Source: Taxillus chinensis (taxonomy: Eukaryota > Streptophyta > Magnoliopsida > Santalales > Loranthaceae). From it: a stretch of DNA of 64,000 bases. The notes under the pieces were generated by a model. The model did no database searches and was not told the DNA's origin. It worked only from the letters and a program-made list of their open reading frames with translations. Below, piece by piece: positions 23,345-35,513 of the stretch. The stretch lies in contig CM042092.1 of assembly GCA_023512835.1 (NCBI GenBank), positions 46,094,400-46,158,399 of the forward strand. Direction: 5' to 3'. How positions within the stretch are numbered: position 1 is the stretch's first letter; the number at the start of each line of letters is the position of its first letter. The position numbers and the translations under genes were made by a program.

Positions 23345-24290
23345 TGTCACGCCCCGAATTTCCAACCTAATGAAACCGGTTTGTGACTCCCTTTTACCCA
23401 CGCGGTGGATAAGAGGTTAGGATACAACATTCCACTTGGGATATCACAACATCCTCAACAGATATTCACAAAAACAAAATCATATATCTTTATTAAATTC
23501 AAACCACCATAAACATTTACAAACCAGGCCATATGCCTTTATTTCAGTCAAATCCCTTTCACAATTTTTTCTCACTGGGGTTACAAAGGTTCCACAAAAT
23601 AACATAACACAAAATAACATTTAACAAAGCAACAAAGCAGAACTGTCTTCCACCTTGGTGTTTCCACCTAACGCTTGTAGGTCCCTGAAAAGAAAATAAA
23701 ACACAGTAGGAGGGGTGAGCAACCACAGCTCAGTAGAGATCATGTCTCCCCAACCCATCCCTTGCTCCTAGCATCTACATGTCAACGTGTACAGGTGCAG
23801 TGTCGTGGTACAAGTATTTAAACAGGTATAATCAACATTGGAGAATATGTCTACACAAACAAGCCATAGCCACACAAGCTCCCCATCCACAGCCACACAG
23901 TCTTCCACAACCTCAGCCACACAGACTCCACAAATCCACATAGCACACACTTAATCACACAATCACAACACATCAGATAAACAGGTATTCAAAAATCCAC
24001 ACACAATCCATCGTTAACATATCCACGTTATTATCATGTCAAACATAATAAACGCACCAAGTATAATCATCATATCAAATATATTTCCCCCAGGAACCCC
24101 CAAGGTTTCCCCCACCAAACCCTACTGTGGGACGAAGCCTAACGAACAATGCAGATATCCCAACGGCCTCTAAGGCCCACTGCCACGCAAACAAACCCGA
24201 AAGTCCCTAGACCTCGGACTCAACGTCAAAACCAAACAACTTACCATCGAAGGCCAACATTCATATAGGATATCACACCTATAAATTTAC

Positions 24291-24336
<46 letters not shown>

Positions 24337-25079
24337 ATATATATATATATATATCAACATGAACAATCTACCAAAACATCTACCACAGGCCTTAACCCTG
24401 GAATTGGGTTCAAGAAAGCACAGAATCCCTACCTCAAAAGGTTCCTTTTACCCTTGCTTCCACGCTAGATGCCGTCCACCCACGCGAATCACCACAACAG
24501 TGATCTGGAGATTCTCTCTCTCTCTGCAGCGGTTGACGGAAAGAAATCCTAAACCTAAAACAAAGAGACCTCCACCTCCTTATATAAACACCTCACTTAT
24601 CAAAACGACGTAGTTTTGATAAGTGAAACTCAACATCAAAATGACGTAGTTTTGATAAACGAAACATGCATCAACCTTTTCGCTTCCACACAGGACAAAA
24701 TACTCACAATTTGAACATGGCCCTTTGGGAAAAGATTACTAGCATAACAAATCGAAGATGACGGTGCAAAAATATGGCTACACGTGAGAAAGGCCATTGT
24801 TACGTGCAACCTCCAAATGGCCTAAAACTTTACCACAACACTTATAACTTAGTCTGAAAGGCTCCCATGCAAAAACCTCACTGCATGTGACAAGCCATTG
24901 TCACGTGCAAGCTCTAAAAGCTCCCTCTTGGGCTCATCTCTTGCCTCATGCTTGCTTATTTATATACAAGGTGTTCTAGCTAAAGTGTATGAGAAGAAAA
25001 CTCCCAAAACCTAACAATTGCCACTCAAAAAGGCATAACTGTGACTAACTCCTCACATCCCAAAACACGGGTCATTACA
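23345..25079 (-). mobile_element. Solo LTR (gypsy type), minus orientation
   Basis: A 1735-bp block starts TGTCACGCCCCGAATTT and ends CACGGGTCATTACA, flanked by exact TAACA copies at 23340-23344 and 25080-25084. In sense orientation it begins TGTAATGACCCGTG and ends GGGGCGTGACA. It has no internal domain. The conserved AGGGGTGAGC..AGCTCAGTAG module lies at about 23710-23740. A (TA)n microsatellite of about 60 bases lies at 24293-24354. Confidence 0.87.
24293..24354. repeat. (TA)n microsatellite
   Basis: About 60 bases of TA repeats with a single C interruption near 24334, inside the solo LTR. Confidence 0.9.
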
Positions 25080-25084
25080 TAACA

Positions 25085-27485
25085 CCTTTGTAGGCTGGAT
25101 TATTTTCCATGTGAACATGCTGAGCACACATGCTCCTTATCTCTTCTTATGTTTAGGATGTCTCTTATGGCCTTGCAGTTTACAAGTCTTCTCATATTCT
25201 TCGGATTTAGATGTCCTAGTCTTCTATGTTAGAGTTCATTTTCTTCAATTTTTGTCATATGATAGCTTTGGGTCTTGTTCTCATTTATTACATACAAGTC
25301 CCCATCTGTCCTTCTTCCAACTGCTATTGTGTTGCCATTCTGTACTTTCACATGGCAACCAATTTTTGTGAAGATCACTTCATGACCTATATCACTCAAC
25401 TGACTGATGGATGCTAAATTGCATTTCAGTCCTTTAACATGTAGAATATCCTTCAGTTTACTCTTTCCCTATTTGGCAGATCCTAGTCTTTTTATTTTCA
25501 AGGAACTATCATTGCCAAAACTAACTTTGCCAGACTTTTCTTTATTAATATCTAACAATTGGTTCAGGTCACCTATCTTATGACCCGAATCATCATGCCC
25601 CAAATTACCCAATACCAAGAAACCGGTTAGTGATGGCCCATGCCTTGCACCCAGGAGGACAAGAGGTTAGTGAATGGTCACCTTATAAGGCTCCCTCTAG
25701 GGTGCTGCCCCAAACCTACTACAATCTCACACCTGACATGCACAAACCATACAAGAAAACTACTCCATATAATAACACAGTGTTACATGTTAAATAGGGT
25801 CACTAACCCCAAAACATAGTGTTCAAATAAATACACTCAATCCCACATAAATATACATATATAAGTCCAAATCACAAACATTGTACATGATCTCAATTAA
25901 AGCAACCAATCAAGCATTAATGCACCCACAACAGTGTAATCCTCTTAATGCCTGCTAGGTCCTGCAGAGAAAGACATCAAAGGTAGGTGAGCAAACCATA
26001 ACTCAGTAGGGGTTACTCCTCCTTGGACCAACCCAACATCTCCTCCACAATATGCTCAGTGCAAATATGTGCAGTGTAGTGTAGTTAAAATAATAGTAAA
26101 ACACACACAAAGGATTCACAGGTGGTTTTCTCAATAGAACCTAAATACTCAGGTCTAATGTTGGACCGTCCCCTCAATAGGACCTCAATAACTCATGTCT
26201 ATCCCAGGACTGTTCCCTCAATGGAACCTCAATATCTCATGTTCAATTCAGGACTATCCCCTCAATGGGACCTCAATTTCACACATCTACGCACAATAGC
26301 AAAATACACAAGTATCTCATTACACATCACTATTACATAATAACAATTATCATATATATATATATGTACCAACACTCAATGCATTTTAATCATTTACTAC
26401 AGCACCTCTATTCAAATATCTCAACACATTATACACATATATACCCATATAAATCAATAATTCCCAATATTATCACACATCACAACGCGATTGCTCCTAG
26501 AATCGTTTTATCAAACAAAGTTCAAAATCCTATCATTTAAAATTTCCATAACTTCTGGGACAGATTTAATAGGACAGAACCACCTACCTCGAATCTGGTT
26601 GAACTTGGTGTTTGCAATTGTAGAACTTCTCCCCTTCATTGGACGCCTTCTGCTTCCAAGAACGCAACAACAATGATCGAACTGATTAAGATCTCTCTCT
26701 CTCTCTCTCTCTCTCTTTGACGGCTTCCAAAAACAAAACCCCAAAAATCCTAAAATCACATAAAAACACGACGTATATCAAAAATGCGCTACCGCAGGGT
26801 CGACATCGACCAAAAATACCGCAGAATCGACCACATCAACCACCCTTTTCTCATGTCGACCAGACAAAATATTGACCAATTTCCACCTCGAACAGGGTCG
26901 TTCTATAGCTGGGTCGACTACATTGACCTCATGTCAACCACACGTCGACCACATTCCATGTTGACAAACACACATGAAAAAACTCTTAGGAAACTGCTCT
27001 GGCCGACCTCGACCTCGACTAAACTCTCTAAAATCTCCTATAGTCGGCATTGACCAACCACCGTGCCAGGTCGACCACTCCCCGATGTCGGCCAAAGCTC
27101 AAACGATTTTAGCATCTCTAAAATATAAGAGTCCTTGCCCAAACGCACAAAAGACTAACTCCTCAAATCCCCAAACACGGGTCCTCACACGAATACCCAC
27201 AATCAAGGATCCATTGTCTGTCCTTGATATCAGCTTTTAGGTGCAATCTCAGCAATATAAGCTACCTTCTTTTCTTTATCTTTATACACTTGTTTTATCT
27301 TTGATTTGGAACACTCCCCCTGAGGTTTCGGCTCCTTATCAGTCTTTTGAGATATTACTTTTTTTCAATTCTTTTGTTTTTACAATACTCTTCCTTTTAT
27401 TTTACTCAGGAACAATTGGAGTCTTGGTATTACCATGTTCACTGCCATACCTTTCACAAATATCCAAATCCTCCAGTATTGCAAA
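25085..27485 (-). pseudogene. Ty1/copia fragment A (gag end to pre-integrase), split by a solo LTR
   Basis: The two pieces 25085-25585 and 27190-27485 match copia fragment B at about 28790-29260 and 29270-29560 in the same order. Removing the solo LTR at 25591-27189 restores colinearity. The piece covers the end of gag and the pre-integrase region plus the first integrase zinc-finger codons. It has many stops and no long frame. On its right it joins directly to the RT start of fragment B. Confidence 0.72.
25591..27189 (-). mobile_element. Solo LTR (gypsy type) inside copia fragment A
   Basis: A 1599-bp block starts CATCATGCCCCAAATT and ends ACGGGTCCTCACA, flanked by exact CGAAT copies at 25586-25590 and 27190-27194. 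It belongs to the same family as 23345-25079 (shared CACGGGTC end and GGTTAGTGA region). In the sense direction it ends GATG in place of GACA, an eroded terminus. A CT-rich microsatellite lies at 26693-26717, and GTCGAC/CGACC-rich low complexity at 26800-27085. Confidence 0.85.
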
Positions 27486-29070
27486 TGTTTTCACATCCAT
27501 TTGATAGACCTTGAATCTCGTCACTAGTGCAAATGTTTCATCTACATTAATGCCCTCAATTTGTGAGTAGCCTTTGCATACCAGTCATGCCTTGTTCCTT
27601 ACTATCATGCCATCCTCATTCAGTTTATTTTTGAATACCCACTTTGTACCGATGATATTCTTGTTCTCTGGTCTAGGAACCAGCTCCCATGTCTTGTTCT
27701 TTTGTATTTGATCCAGCTCCTCGTTCATTGCTGTGATCCAGGCTTTATCCTCTACTGCTTCTCCAACAGACTTTGGTTCTATTTGAGAGAGAAGTGTAGT
27801 AGCTCTTGTAAACTTTCTCTTGGTATTTATACCTACCTTGGGATTATGAAGGATCTAATCCTTGTCATGTACATTGGACCATGTCCTCCTGGTTTTCTTA
27901 CTTGATTCTCCTCCGAGATTGGACTTTTCTTTCTCCTCTTCATCAAACTTCTCTGAGTCTGTGTCCTCATCTTTATTATTTTCTTCATGCTTAGACTTAT
28001 TTTCCTCATGAGGTTTCTCTTCTTCAAATTTTGGGTCTTCATCCTCAGTTGCATCCTTCTTCCAGTTCTCGTCAACCTTAACGTCACTTGAAGTTATTAC
28101 TTTTCCAAGTCTTGGAAGAAATACTCTATAGCCCTTTGTCTGAAATGAGTACCCAATAAATGATCCTTCCTTAGATCTAGCATGAAACTTTCCTATTCCT
28201 TGCTCCTTTATCTTCAAAAAGTAAGGACTTCCAAATATTCTGAAGTACTTGGCTGTTGACTTCTTCCCACACAATAATTCATAAGGTGTGTTGTCTATTC
28301 TTGGCCTTAGAGTTACTCTGTTTAGTAGATGTACTACTGTTCTTGTTGCCTCTGTCTAAAAGTGTGCGTGGAGATCAACTTCCAATAGTAAGGTTCTACC
28401 CATTTCAATGATAACCCTATTTTTCCTTTCAACAACCCTATTCTGCTGTGGAGTTCTTACTGCTGATAATTGATGCTTAATCCCATGCTTATTCAGATAC
28501 CTCTCAAAGGCTTAATTTGTAAATTTAATACCCTGATCAGATCTTAAGATTTTAATTCTTCGACCACAGTCATTTTTAGCCATTCTTCTGTACTTCTTGA
28601 AGCATTCCAGAGCTTTTGTCTTATGCTTTAGATACATAACACAGGTTCTCCTGGTGAAGTCATCCACAAACAGGATAAAATATCTCTCACTGTTGAGTCT
28701 CTTATTTCTCATTGGTCCACACAGATCAGTATGCACGATATGCAAAGCTGCTTCTGAGCAATACTCTTTTTCCTTGTAATGAAATCTGGTTTGTTTTCCA
28801 TGTAAGCATGCTGAGCAGACATGCTCTCTTTCTCTTTTAATGTCTGGGATGTCTCTAATGGCCTTGTAGTTAATTAGCCTCCTCATGTTCTTTTGATTGA
28901 GATGTCTAGTCTTCTATGCCAGAGTTCATTCTCTTCAATCTTAGTTATTTGATAGCTATGTGTCTTGTTTTCATCAATCACGTAAAAATTCTTATCTGTC
29001 CTTCTTCCAGCTACTACTGTGTTGTTATTCTCTCTTTTGACTTGACAACTAGTTTTGGTAAAGGTCACCT
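27486..29070 (-). pseudogene. pol: Ty1/copia fragment B: pre-integrase, integrase and RT start
   Basis: Reading leftwards. The pre-integrase motif ELWHRRLD lies near 28910. The zinc-binding CSACLHGKQ lies near 28810. The integrase core has HTDLCGP (about 28735), LRSDQG (about 28545) and the PQQNRVVERKN Glu motif (about 28430), so all three DDE residues are present. A GYSFQTKGYRVF segment lies near 28140, an acidic Glu/Lys linker at 27900-28080, and the RT N-terminus TWELVPRP..GTKWVFKNK at 27600-27700. It is broken by several stops. After DETFALVTR the normal RT lacks a segment, jumps to FKVYQMDVK and is then joined to fragment A at about 27485. Palm and RNase H domains are missing. Confidence 0.85.
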
Positions 29071-31620
29071 CATGACCTGTATCACATAGCTGACTGACGG
29101 ATGCAAATTGTATTTCAATCCTTTAACATGCAAAATATCCTTCAGTTTGTTCTTTCCCCATTTGGCAGATCCTGGCCCCTAGATTTTTAGAGAGCTATCA
29201 TTGCCAAATTTCACATTATCGATTTGTCCTGGTTTACATCGGCAACTTGTTTAGGTCCAGTCATGTGACCTGGACACCCATTGTCAAGGATCCATTATCT
29301 ATCCTTGAAATTAGCTTTCAAATACAATCCGGCAATATGAGCCACTTCCTTCCCCTTTAGCCATGTAGACTTGTTTTACTTTAGACTTGAAGCATTCTTC
29401 CCGAGGCTTAGGCTTCACAATATTCACGAGATGCTTTCTCTTTCCTTTTATCTTGAACATTCATAGCGTTCTTTACTTATTTGCTAAGGAATGAGCACTT
29501 TCCCTGCATTTGTGATGTTCATTGCCACCTTATCACAAACCTTTTATGCCATAAGTACAACAAACTTGTTGTTCGTGGTAATGGGCTTTGGTTTCCACCA
29601 AGCATGAAGTCTCATTATGTCCTTATTTACGATGAGTAAGTGCGAAACTTCAACTGGTTTCTTTCTTTCGAGTCTTGTCAAGCTTTCTGTCTAGATGTCT
29701 TCGTCTCGAGTCCAGAAGCTTGTCTGGACACCTCCACAAACAAAAAAACTGGGCCATGTGATCCCATCCGCCGCGAAGAGTAACGGACCCCGAAACCTGG
29801 TGTTGTTAAACTTACGAACATCCGGGATCTTCTTCACAACAAAGGCTTAGCCTTGATGGTTGGCTTCACGAGTAAGAATGCTCGGATCAGCCGAACACAT
29901 TTGTTTACTTCGGTAGTCTTGGACTCCTTTGGATGTCTCTCCACTTTCTCATCATTTACACCACCCTTTCCTTTCTTGTGGCTCTAGATTACGACAATAG
30001 TCTTCTTAGGATTGTCATGGAAATTTGGATTGATGACCTTCCTCGCCGCCTTGTGTCATGATCTCCTTGCTAGCCCCCTTGAAGGGTTGCCTCCGATTCT
30101 AGGTTGTTTGTGGTATTGTGAGAGATGTGATCTAGACGCATTAAGAGGTTGAGGCTTGAGCGCTCTCGTATTTTGAGATCTTCTTTTGAAGCCCTACCAA
30201 TTTTTTTCTTCAAGTCGTTGGATGTTTGTGTCTCCGGTGGTGAGTTTGTGGTAATGTTATCGCATATCTTGATTTGCTCCTCTAACTTGAGCTTTAGGCT
30301 GACAATTTCCTCATGAGAACTTCTTTGAGTCCTCCTTGTTTGTTCTTCCCTCCGACCTCTTCAAGCTCTCCCTTGGCTTGCTTGAGCTCTCCTTTGAGCC
30401 GCTTAATCCGTAACCTCTCTTGAGGATCTCTTCTTGCAAGCTTGAGCTCTTCCTCCGGATCTACTTCTTCTTTTTCTATTGCCACCTCCTCTTTTGAGGC
30501 AATGTGGCATTGTCTACCTCTTATCTTGGTGACAAGGCATAATATGATGAGTATTCAGCCTTATCATCGGATTCAAAATCCGCCTCATATAATTCTTGTG
30601 TGAGCCTTCTTCCTGTGGAGTTGCTAGTCTCCTTGTGGAATTGCTTCTTCGGTATGATGTCTTCTTTTACTTTGTGTCCCCTTCGTCCAGGCATCATCAT
30701 CGAGTCATTAACTTTCACCTTGCATTGAGATGCAAAGTGCCCCCGCTTTCCACACTTAAAGCCTCAGGGGAAAGTCCTCCTTTCCTTTTACCTCCAGCTG
30801 CTTCCCTGCTCCACCTCTTCTAAATTTTAAGTGAAGTAGGCTACCACCTCATCTTCACTATCTTATTTGTCCTTGTCCTCTTGATCTTTTGAGGACTTAA
30901 CTTCTTTCTTCATTTTTAACTTCTTCATAGCCTTAAAGGTTACCTCTTTTGATTCCTTCACTATAAGCTAGGATGTTGATGTGGATGACTCTTCGTCAAG
31001 ACTTGTAGCTCATCTCAAATGTAGTTAAAGCGCACTCCTAACTCTATAATGTCATCGTCTCGGGTCTTGGCTATACTCTAACTCTGCCATTGGAATGAAC
31101 CTCTTGGAGGGAACTCTCAGGCACTTTCTTTACAATTGCAAAGTTTTTTCTTATTTTTGCCATAACTTCTCATGTCGTTGATAATCTTTGTTAATCGTAC
31201 AACGAACTCCTATATACTCTCCCTGCTCCTCCATCTAGAAGGCTTCATATTTTTGAGTATACGGTTCCAGCCTGGTTTCCTTTAGTTTGCCATCTCCTTG
31301 ATAGATGCTCTCTAGTCCATCCCATAATTCCTTTGCCACTTCTGAGTCCATGACCTTTGCGTATTCGAGTACGTGAGTGTTGATGTAATCACATCGAGCT
31401 GCCATTTAGCTTCATAGGTTCTTCTCTAAGCTTTTGTGGGTTCTCTGTTGTTGGCGGGTTCTATGTATATCATCTCGATTACCCACTCAATGTCCATACC
31501 CATGGACATAAATACCGTCTCCATCCTTGTTCTCCACATTTTTGTAATTTGTTCCATAAAAATGGGCACTCTCTTAGCATAGTTGGAACTAGTACTTGGT
31601 CCGCTAATTGGAATCTCCAT
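29071..31620 (-). pseudogene. gag: Ty1/copia fragment B: gag, heavily decayed
   Basis: The copia capsid (UBN2-like) region lies at about 31130-31620, with EVAKELWDGLESIYQGD near 31330. A zinc knuckle at about 30719-30765 reads FKCGKRGHFASQC but its first Cys is Gly. Glu/Lys-rich coiled sequence fills 30290-30480. Frames change repeatedly and many stops are present. The protease region (about 29270-29350, with WILDNG-like residues) precedes the pre-integrase part. Confidence 0.68.
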
Positions 31621-31751
31621 TTAATGCGTATGTACCAGTGAACTCTTACTTGGTCCACTAAGGTGTTAAGCCGGATCTCCGTAACACAAATATATCGATA
31701 TGTGAAATCACTTCTCCATAGAATGATAGATCTGTCTCCAGTGAGAACTAA

Positions 31752-31763
31752 GCTACGATACCA
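31752..31763 (-). promoter_or_regulatory. Primer binding site of copia fragment B
   Basis: On the minus strand this reads TGGTATCGTAGC, two mismatches from the initiator tRNA-Met complement, about 130 bases before the gag start. It fixes the 5' side of fragment B. Confidence 0.6.
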
Positions 31764-31995
31764 ATTAATATTCCCAAGATCCAAGCAAGATCATCCGGGT
31801 ATATGTACTTGTATGAGAGAGGGGTGAATCAGTATACTTAAAACTATTTCCTAAATTTTAAGAGTAGTGTGTACTCCAGGTATTCTATGAGATGTGGTTC
31901 TTGTTTTGGGTAGTGTTTTAGTGTCTTGCAATATTAGTTAACGGTAGGTATGTATGGGAAGTTGTTGTTCCCATGATCTTATTGATTATTATTAT
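31764..31995 (-). repeat. Probable 5' LTR remnant of copia fragment B
   Basis: To the right of the primer binding site the plus strand reads GAGAGAGGGGTGAATCAG, the complement of the TTCACCCC..CTCTC run typical just inside the 3' end of many plant copia LTRs. The outer boundary is lost against the next element. Confidence 0.45.
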
Positions 31996-32440
31996 TGTCA
32001 ACATTATGCGAAGCGGGTAGATGTTGGGTGAAGATGTATCTTTAAGTTGGATAACTTCGTAGAGTGATCTCTTAGAGTGAGCTCGTAACGGAGTCTAACC
32101 ATGTACTTATCAATGTCGAAGATCGGGTCAAGGTCATAAATTATGGGGTCGAAGATCAGATGACTTGAAAGTGTCGGGTCGAAGATCATCAAGCCAGCAT
32201 GCTCGAAGCACCACGGAAGGTACACAAGGTCGCGGATCCATAAGGTCGAAGATTTAAAGACCACGGGTGTAGAAGCGACATCTTAGAGACTCAAAGACTC
32301 GGGCTCGAAGACCCATTGGGTATTGAGTAACGGTGTTATAGAGTCAAAAGTTCGCGAGGATTGGAGATTAGCCAAGGAAGAATAAGGCGTAACTAACGTG
32401 AACGGAGATTCGTAGAATTCAAAGGCTCGTAGAGTGATAC
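31996..32440 (+). repeat. 5' LTR remnant of copia element C
   Basis: Starts TGTCAACATTATGCG, which corresponds to TGTCAACATGATTG at 63092. Shared downstream are TTAGAGTGAGCTCGTA (32072 and 63132) and the CAAGG.AGAAT / CTCGTAGAG region. It carries GGTCGAAGATC low-complexity repeats. It runs straight into gag without a recognisable primer binding site, so the 3' half of the LTR and the leader seem deleted. Confidence 0.55.
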
Positions 32441-33049
32441 ATCGGTTGAGCACTAGTTCTAACCTAGCTTCAAAGCTAAAAGACTACTCCCAATGGAAAG
32501 CTCGCATGAGAATGTTCATGGTTTGCCATGATCATCTCATGTGGCCATGTCTTCATCGGGAGATACCCACTCCAATGATGATCGGAGAACATAGAGTTAG
32601 AAGGCCAAAGATTGATGCCGAACTCACCAATGATGAAAGAGCCTGGTAGTGTCTTGCACGAAAAGGCTCCGGCATATGTTATTCGTCTTTGGACTCTAAA
32701 GCTTTCCACGAACGTCCGGGCTGCACGACGGTGAAAGTTATGCGGGATAAAGCGACAATCCTCTATGAGGGAAGTCGGTCCCAAATGCGAATGTTATCGT
32801 ACTCTCGGACAGAACTTTGAGAGCTTCAATCACAACCCTGGCGAATCCCTCGAGAGCATCTATCGGAGATTCGGCAAGCTCATCCCTGAGCTAAAAAGCC
32901 GTCAATAAGCACTACTCTCAATCCCAAATCAATGATAAGTTTTTTCACTCCTTCTTGGATCATTACTACTCCAAGACTCAGGATCTGGCCGACAAGAATG
33001 GCGGTATGTTCCCCTTGAAGAACTATATGGAGAGCTACGGACTCACGAG
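32434..33049 (+). pseudogene. gag: Copia element C gag, first part (cut by the TAT element)
   Basis: The UBN2-type copia capsid region includes DYSQWKARMRMFM (about 32480), SSLDSKAFHE (about 32685) and ESLESIYRRFGKLIPELKS (about 32850). A TAG at 32647 and frame changes break it. The reading is cut at ACGAG (33045-33049) by the TAT element and resumes at 62657, 29.6 kb away. Confidence 0.75.
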
Positions 33050-35493
33050 TGTTGGACCCCATTTTGTCCGGGTTGGATAAACTAACCCCATTTGATATAC
33101 CTTTCGCCCATGCCATATACCTTGTTGAACAAGTTCACAATGATCCCATACTTCCAAGGAATGGTTTGGAATTGATGTTAACCCCAATTTGCACGAGATG
33201 GATACAATTGACACGGACGGGAGTCCAAAATTAATGACTTCTACTACAAGTCTTTGAAGTGCTCCAAGACCAAGACCAGGTGATAGAGGATGAAAATTGG
33301 AGATTAACGCACTTGACGAGCTCGAATCGGACTTAAAATGAAGAAGTTATGGCCAAAATAACTTTCATTGGAAAAAGTCAGAAACTTGCCAAAAGACGGT
33401 CAATGCCCCTGGTCAAATCGCCGAAAAGGTGACCATGTGAAATTCTTTAAAGCGTCAATTTAGGCGAATACGGATCTTCCCAAACAATCCCAGGAAAGTT
33501 GTCCATTTTTGCATTATGGGTAAGGGTGAAAAGGTAATTAAAAGTTAAAAAAAAAACTTGGGGTTGACCGTTGACCGTTGACTGCCGACACGCCGACCTT
33601 CGACTCGCCACCTCGACCCATTGACCTTGAGCCTTGAAGCCTCAAAGCCCCGAAGTATCAAAGCCTCGAAGCCCCGAAGCCTCGAAGCCTCGAAGATTCG
33701 AAGCCTCGAAGCCCATGCCGACACTCCGACCTTCGACTCGCCCTTTCGACCCTTCGAACCCTGTGAAGATGCGAAGCCTCGAAGCCTCCGACCCTGCCGA
33801 CACTCGACCTTTGACCCTTCGACCCTTGACCCTCGGAGCCTATTGACCTTCGAACCTCGTGAGTTTTCAACCCTTCGACCCGGTGACCGTTGACCTTCGA
33901 CTGCCGACACTTCAATCCGTTGACCGTTGACCTTTGACCCACCGAACTTTCGACCCACCAAGCTTCGACCCTGCCAACACTTCGACCCTGCCGACATTCG
34001 ACCCTTTGCCCTTTGACCTTCGCCGTTTTTTTTCTTTTCTGGTGTTCACGAGACCCATTTTATCGCTGGCCATCTAACAAAGAATCATTTTTGAATACTG
34101 TCGGTCACATGTGCTAAACAAAAACATTAAAAGGACAATCACGTTGCACAAGTCGTTGTTCCCTCCAACAAACGGCAGAATCTCAAAATAAAATATCGCA
34201 TCAATAATACGGCATTTAATGTTGAAATTAATGATGATCCAGTAAATTTCTGCGACCCTTTAAAATGCGGTCTTCATCCCCGAGAGGAGACCCCTCATCT
34301 TTGATGAAAAACCCTTACGATTGTTTTTTCATACCCAAATCCCTGATCAAAAAAAAGAAAAAAAGAGGAAGAGTTCAGCTCCCGAAAAAACGCCTAGATT
34401 ACGCCCAAAGAGAAAAACACCTAGATTTTCGCCTCTTTTCCAAAATCAAAAACAAGCTACCGTGATTTTCTCCTTCCCTTTCAAGCTTCTTTTTCAAACA
34501 TAAAAAAAAGGGAGGTCTCCCGATTCTCTCTTTCTCTTTTACGAGTTTTCTTGCCCAAAGCAAAAAAAAAGTCTACCATTTTCAAATCCCCTCTCACGTT
34601 TTTTCTACCCAAAACCCCAAATAAAAATCCTCTCATCATCTGCTCTCGGTTCAACATAGCCTTGCAGATCTCCATGACATATCCCATCGATTTTCGTAAT
34701 TCTTGGATTTGGTGATTTTATTTTAGACCTGGAGAATATCGGCGCAAACAGGATAACTCAAACCGAAGGCCGGTGTTGAAGCCTTACCCAAACTAAAGTT
34801 GGTTCAAAAAACAAAACAAAAAAACAAAACAAAAACAAACAAAAAAAACGTTTTCATGTTTTTAAACCAAAAAAAAAACCCAAAATTAGTACTTCAATGT
34901 CCAAAACTAAAAAAAAAGGGAACAAAAAAGCAAAACCAAAACAAAACGTTTTTTACAAAACACAAAAAAGAAAAAAAACAAAAAAATGTATGTTTTCTAA
35001 CCTAAAAAGCCAAAAAAAAAAGGAAAATAAAAAACCATTTTTTAGGACTTCAATTTTCCAAAGTAAAACCAAAAAACCAAAACCAACCCATAGGATCTCA
35101 TTCTCCACTTCAAACAAAAACCCAAAACTTCTAGGGTTCCCTTTAGAAATTTAGGGTAAATCCATTTTCACCATAACTTTAATAAATAACTTAGCTAAAT
35201 AAAAATCATAGACTTTTTTAGGAAACTTAACTTGATCATGGCAGGACAAATAAAAAACCTCCCTCCTCCTAAATTGGATACCGAAAGGGTCTTTGTAGTG
35301 GTGCTAATCCTTCCCCTACATGTAACCAACTCCCGAACCCTTTTCGATAACGTGAGACCACATCTTTTTACTACTCAAAGTAGAGGGTATCCAACTGTAC
35401 CCCAAAAACAGTTGGTGGCGACTCTAAATTTTCTCACCATTGGTTTAGTTTGAGCTCACCCCAAACAGGCCTAGACGAAAACCAGTGATGACA
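33050..35493 (+). repeat. 5' LTR of the TAT element
   Basis: 2444 bp, TGTTGGACCCC to CAGTGATGACA. It contains a C/G-rich stretch of CTTCGACC/GTTGACC/TCGAAGCC repeats at 33560-34025, an A-rich zone at 34800-35040, and the uninterrupted site TTTTCTCACCATTGG near 35435 where the hAT entered the other LTR. It lacks about 520 bp present in the 3' LTR (49489-50010). Confidence 0.9.
33560..34025. repeat. CGACC/TCGAAG low-complexity region with many TTGACC motifs
   Basis: Imperfect short repeats of TTCGACCC, GTTGACC and GAAGCCTC. Its counterpart in the 3' LTR is 47718-48140. At least ten TTGAC(C/T) strings are present, the WRKY W-box core, though the bias of the repeat itself could explain them. Confidence 0.7.
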
Positions 35494-35495
35494 GC

Positions 35496-35513
35496 TGGCG
35501 ACTCTGCTGGGGA
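35496..35513 (+). promoter_or_regulatory. TAT primer binding site (not initiator Met; probably tRNA-Arg)
   Basis: TGGCGACTCTGCTGGGGA lies two bases after the LTR end. Ogre-like elements are known to use a tRNA-Arg complement of this kind. The tRNA assignment is from family knowledge, not from a tRNA visible here. Confidence 0.75.

Noticed and set aside
23768..23950. Cys/Val-rich small minus-strand frame
   Set aside because: Derived from CACA/CAGCCACA simple repeats within a solo LTR.
33621..33997. Overlapping frames rich in Ser/Lys/Pro/Arg on both strands
   Set aside because: Frames through a CGACC/TCGAAG low-complexity tract in the LTR. All six frames tend to be open.
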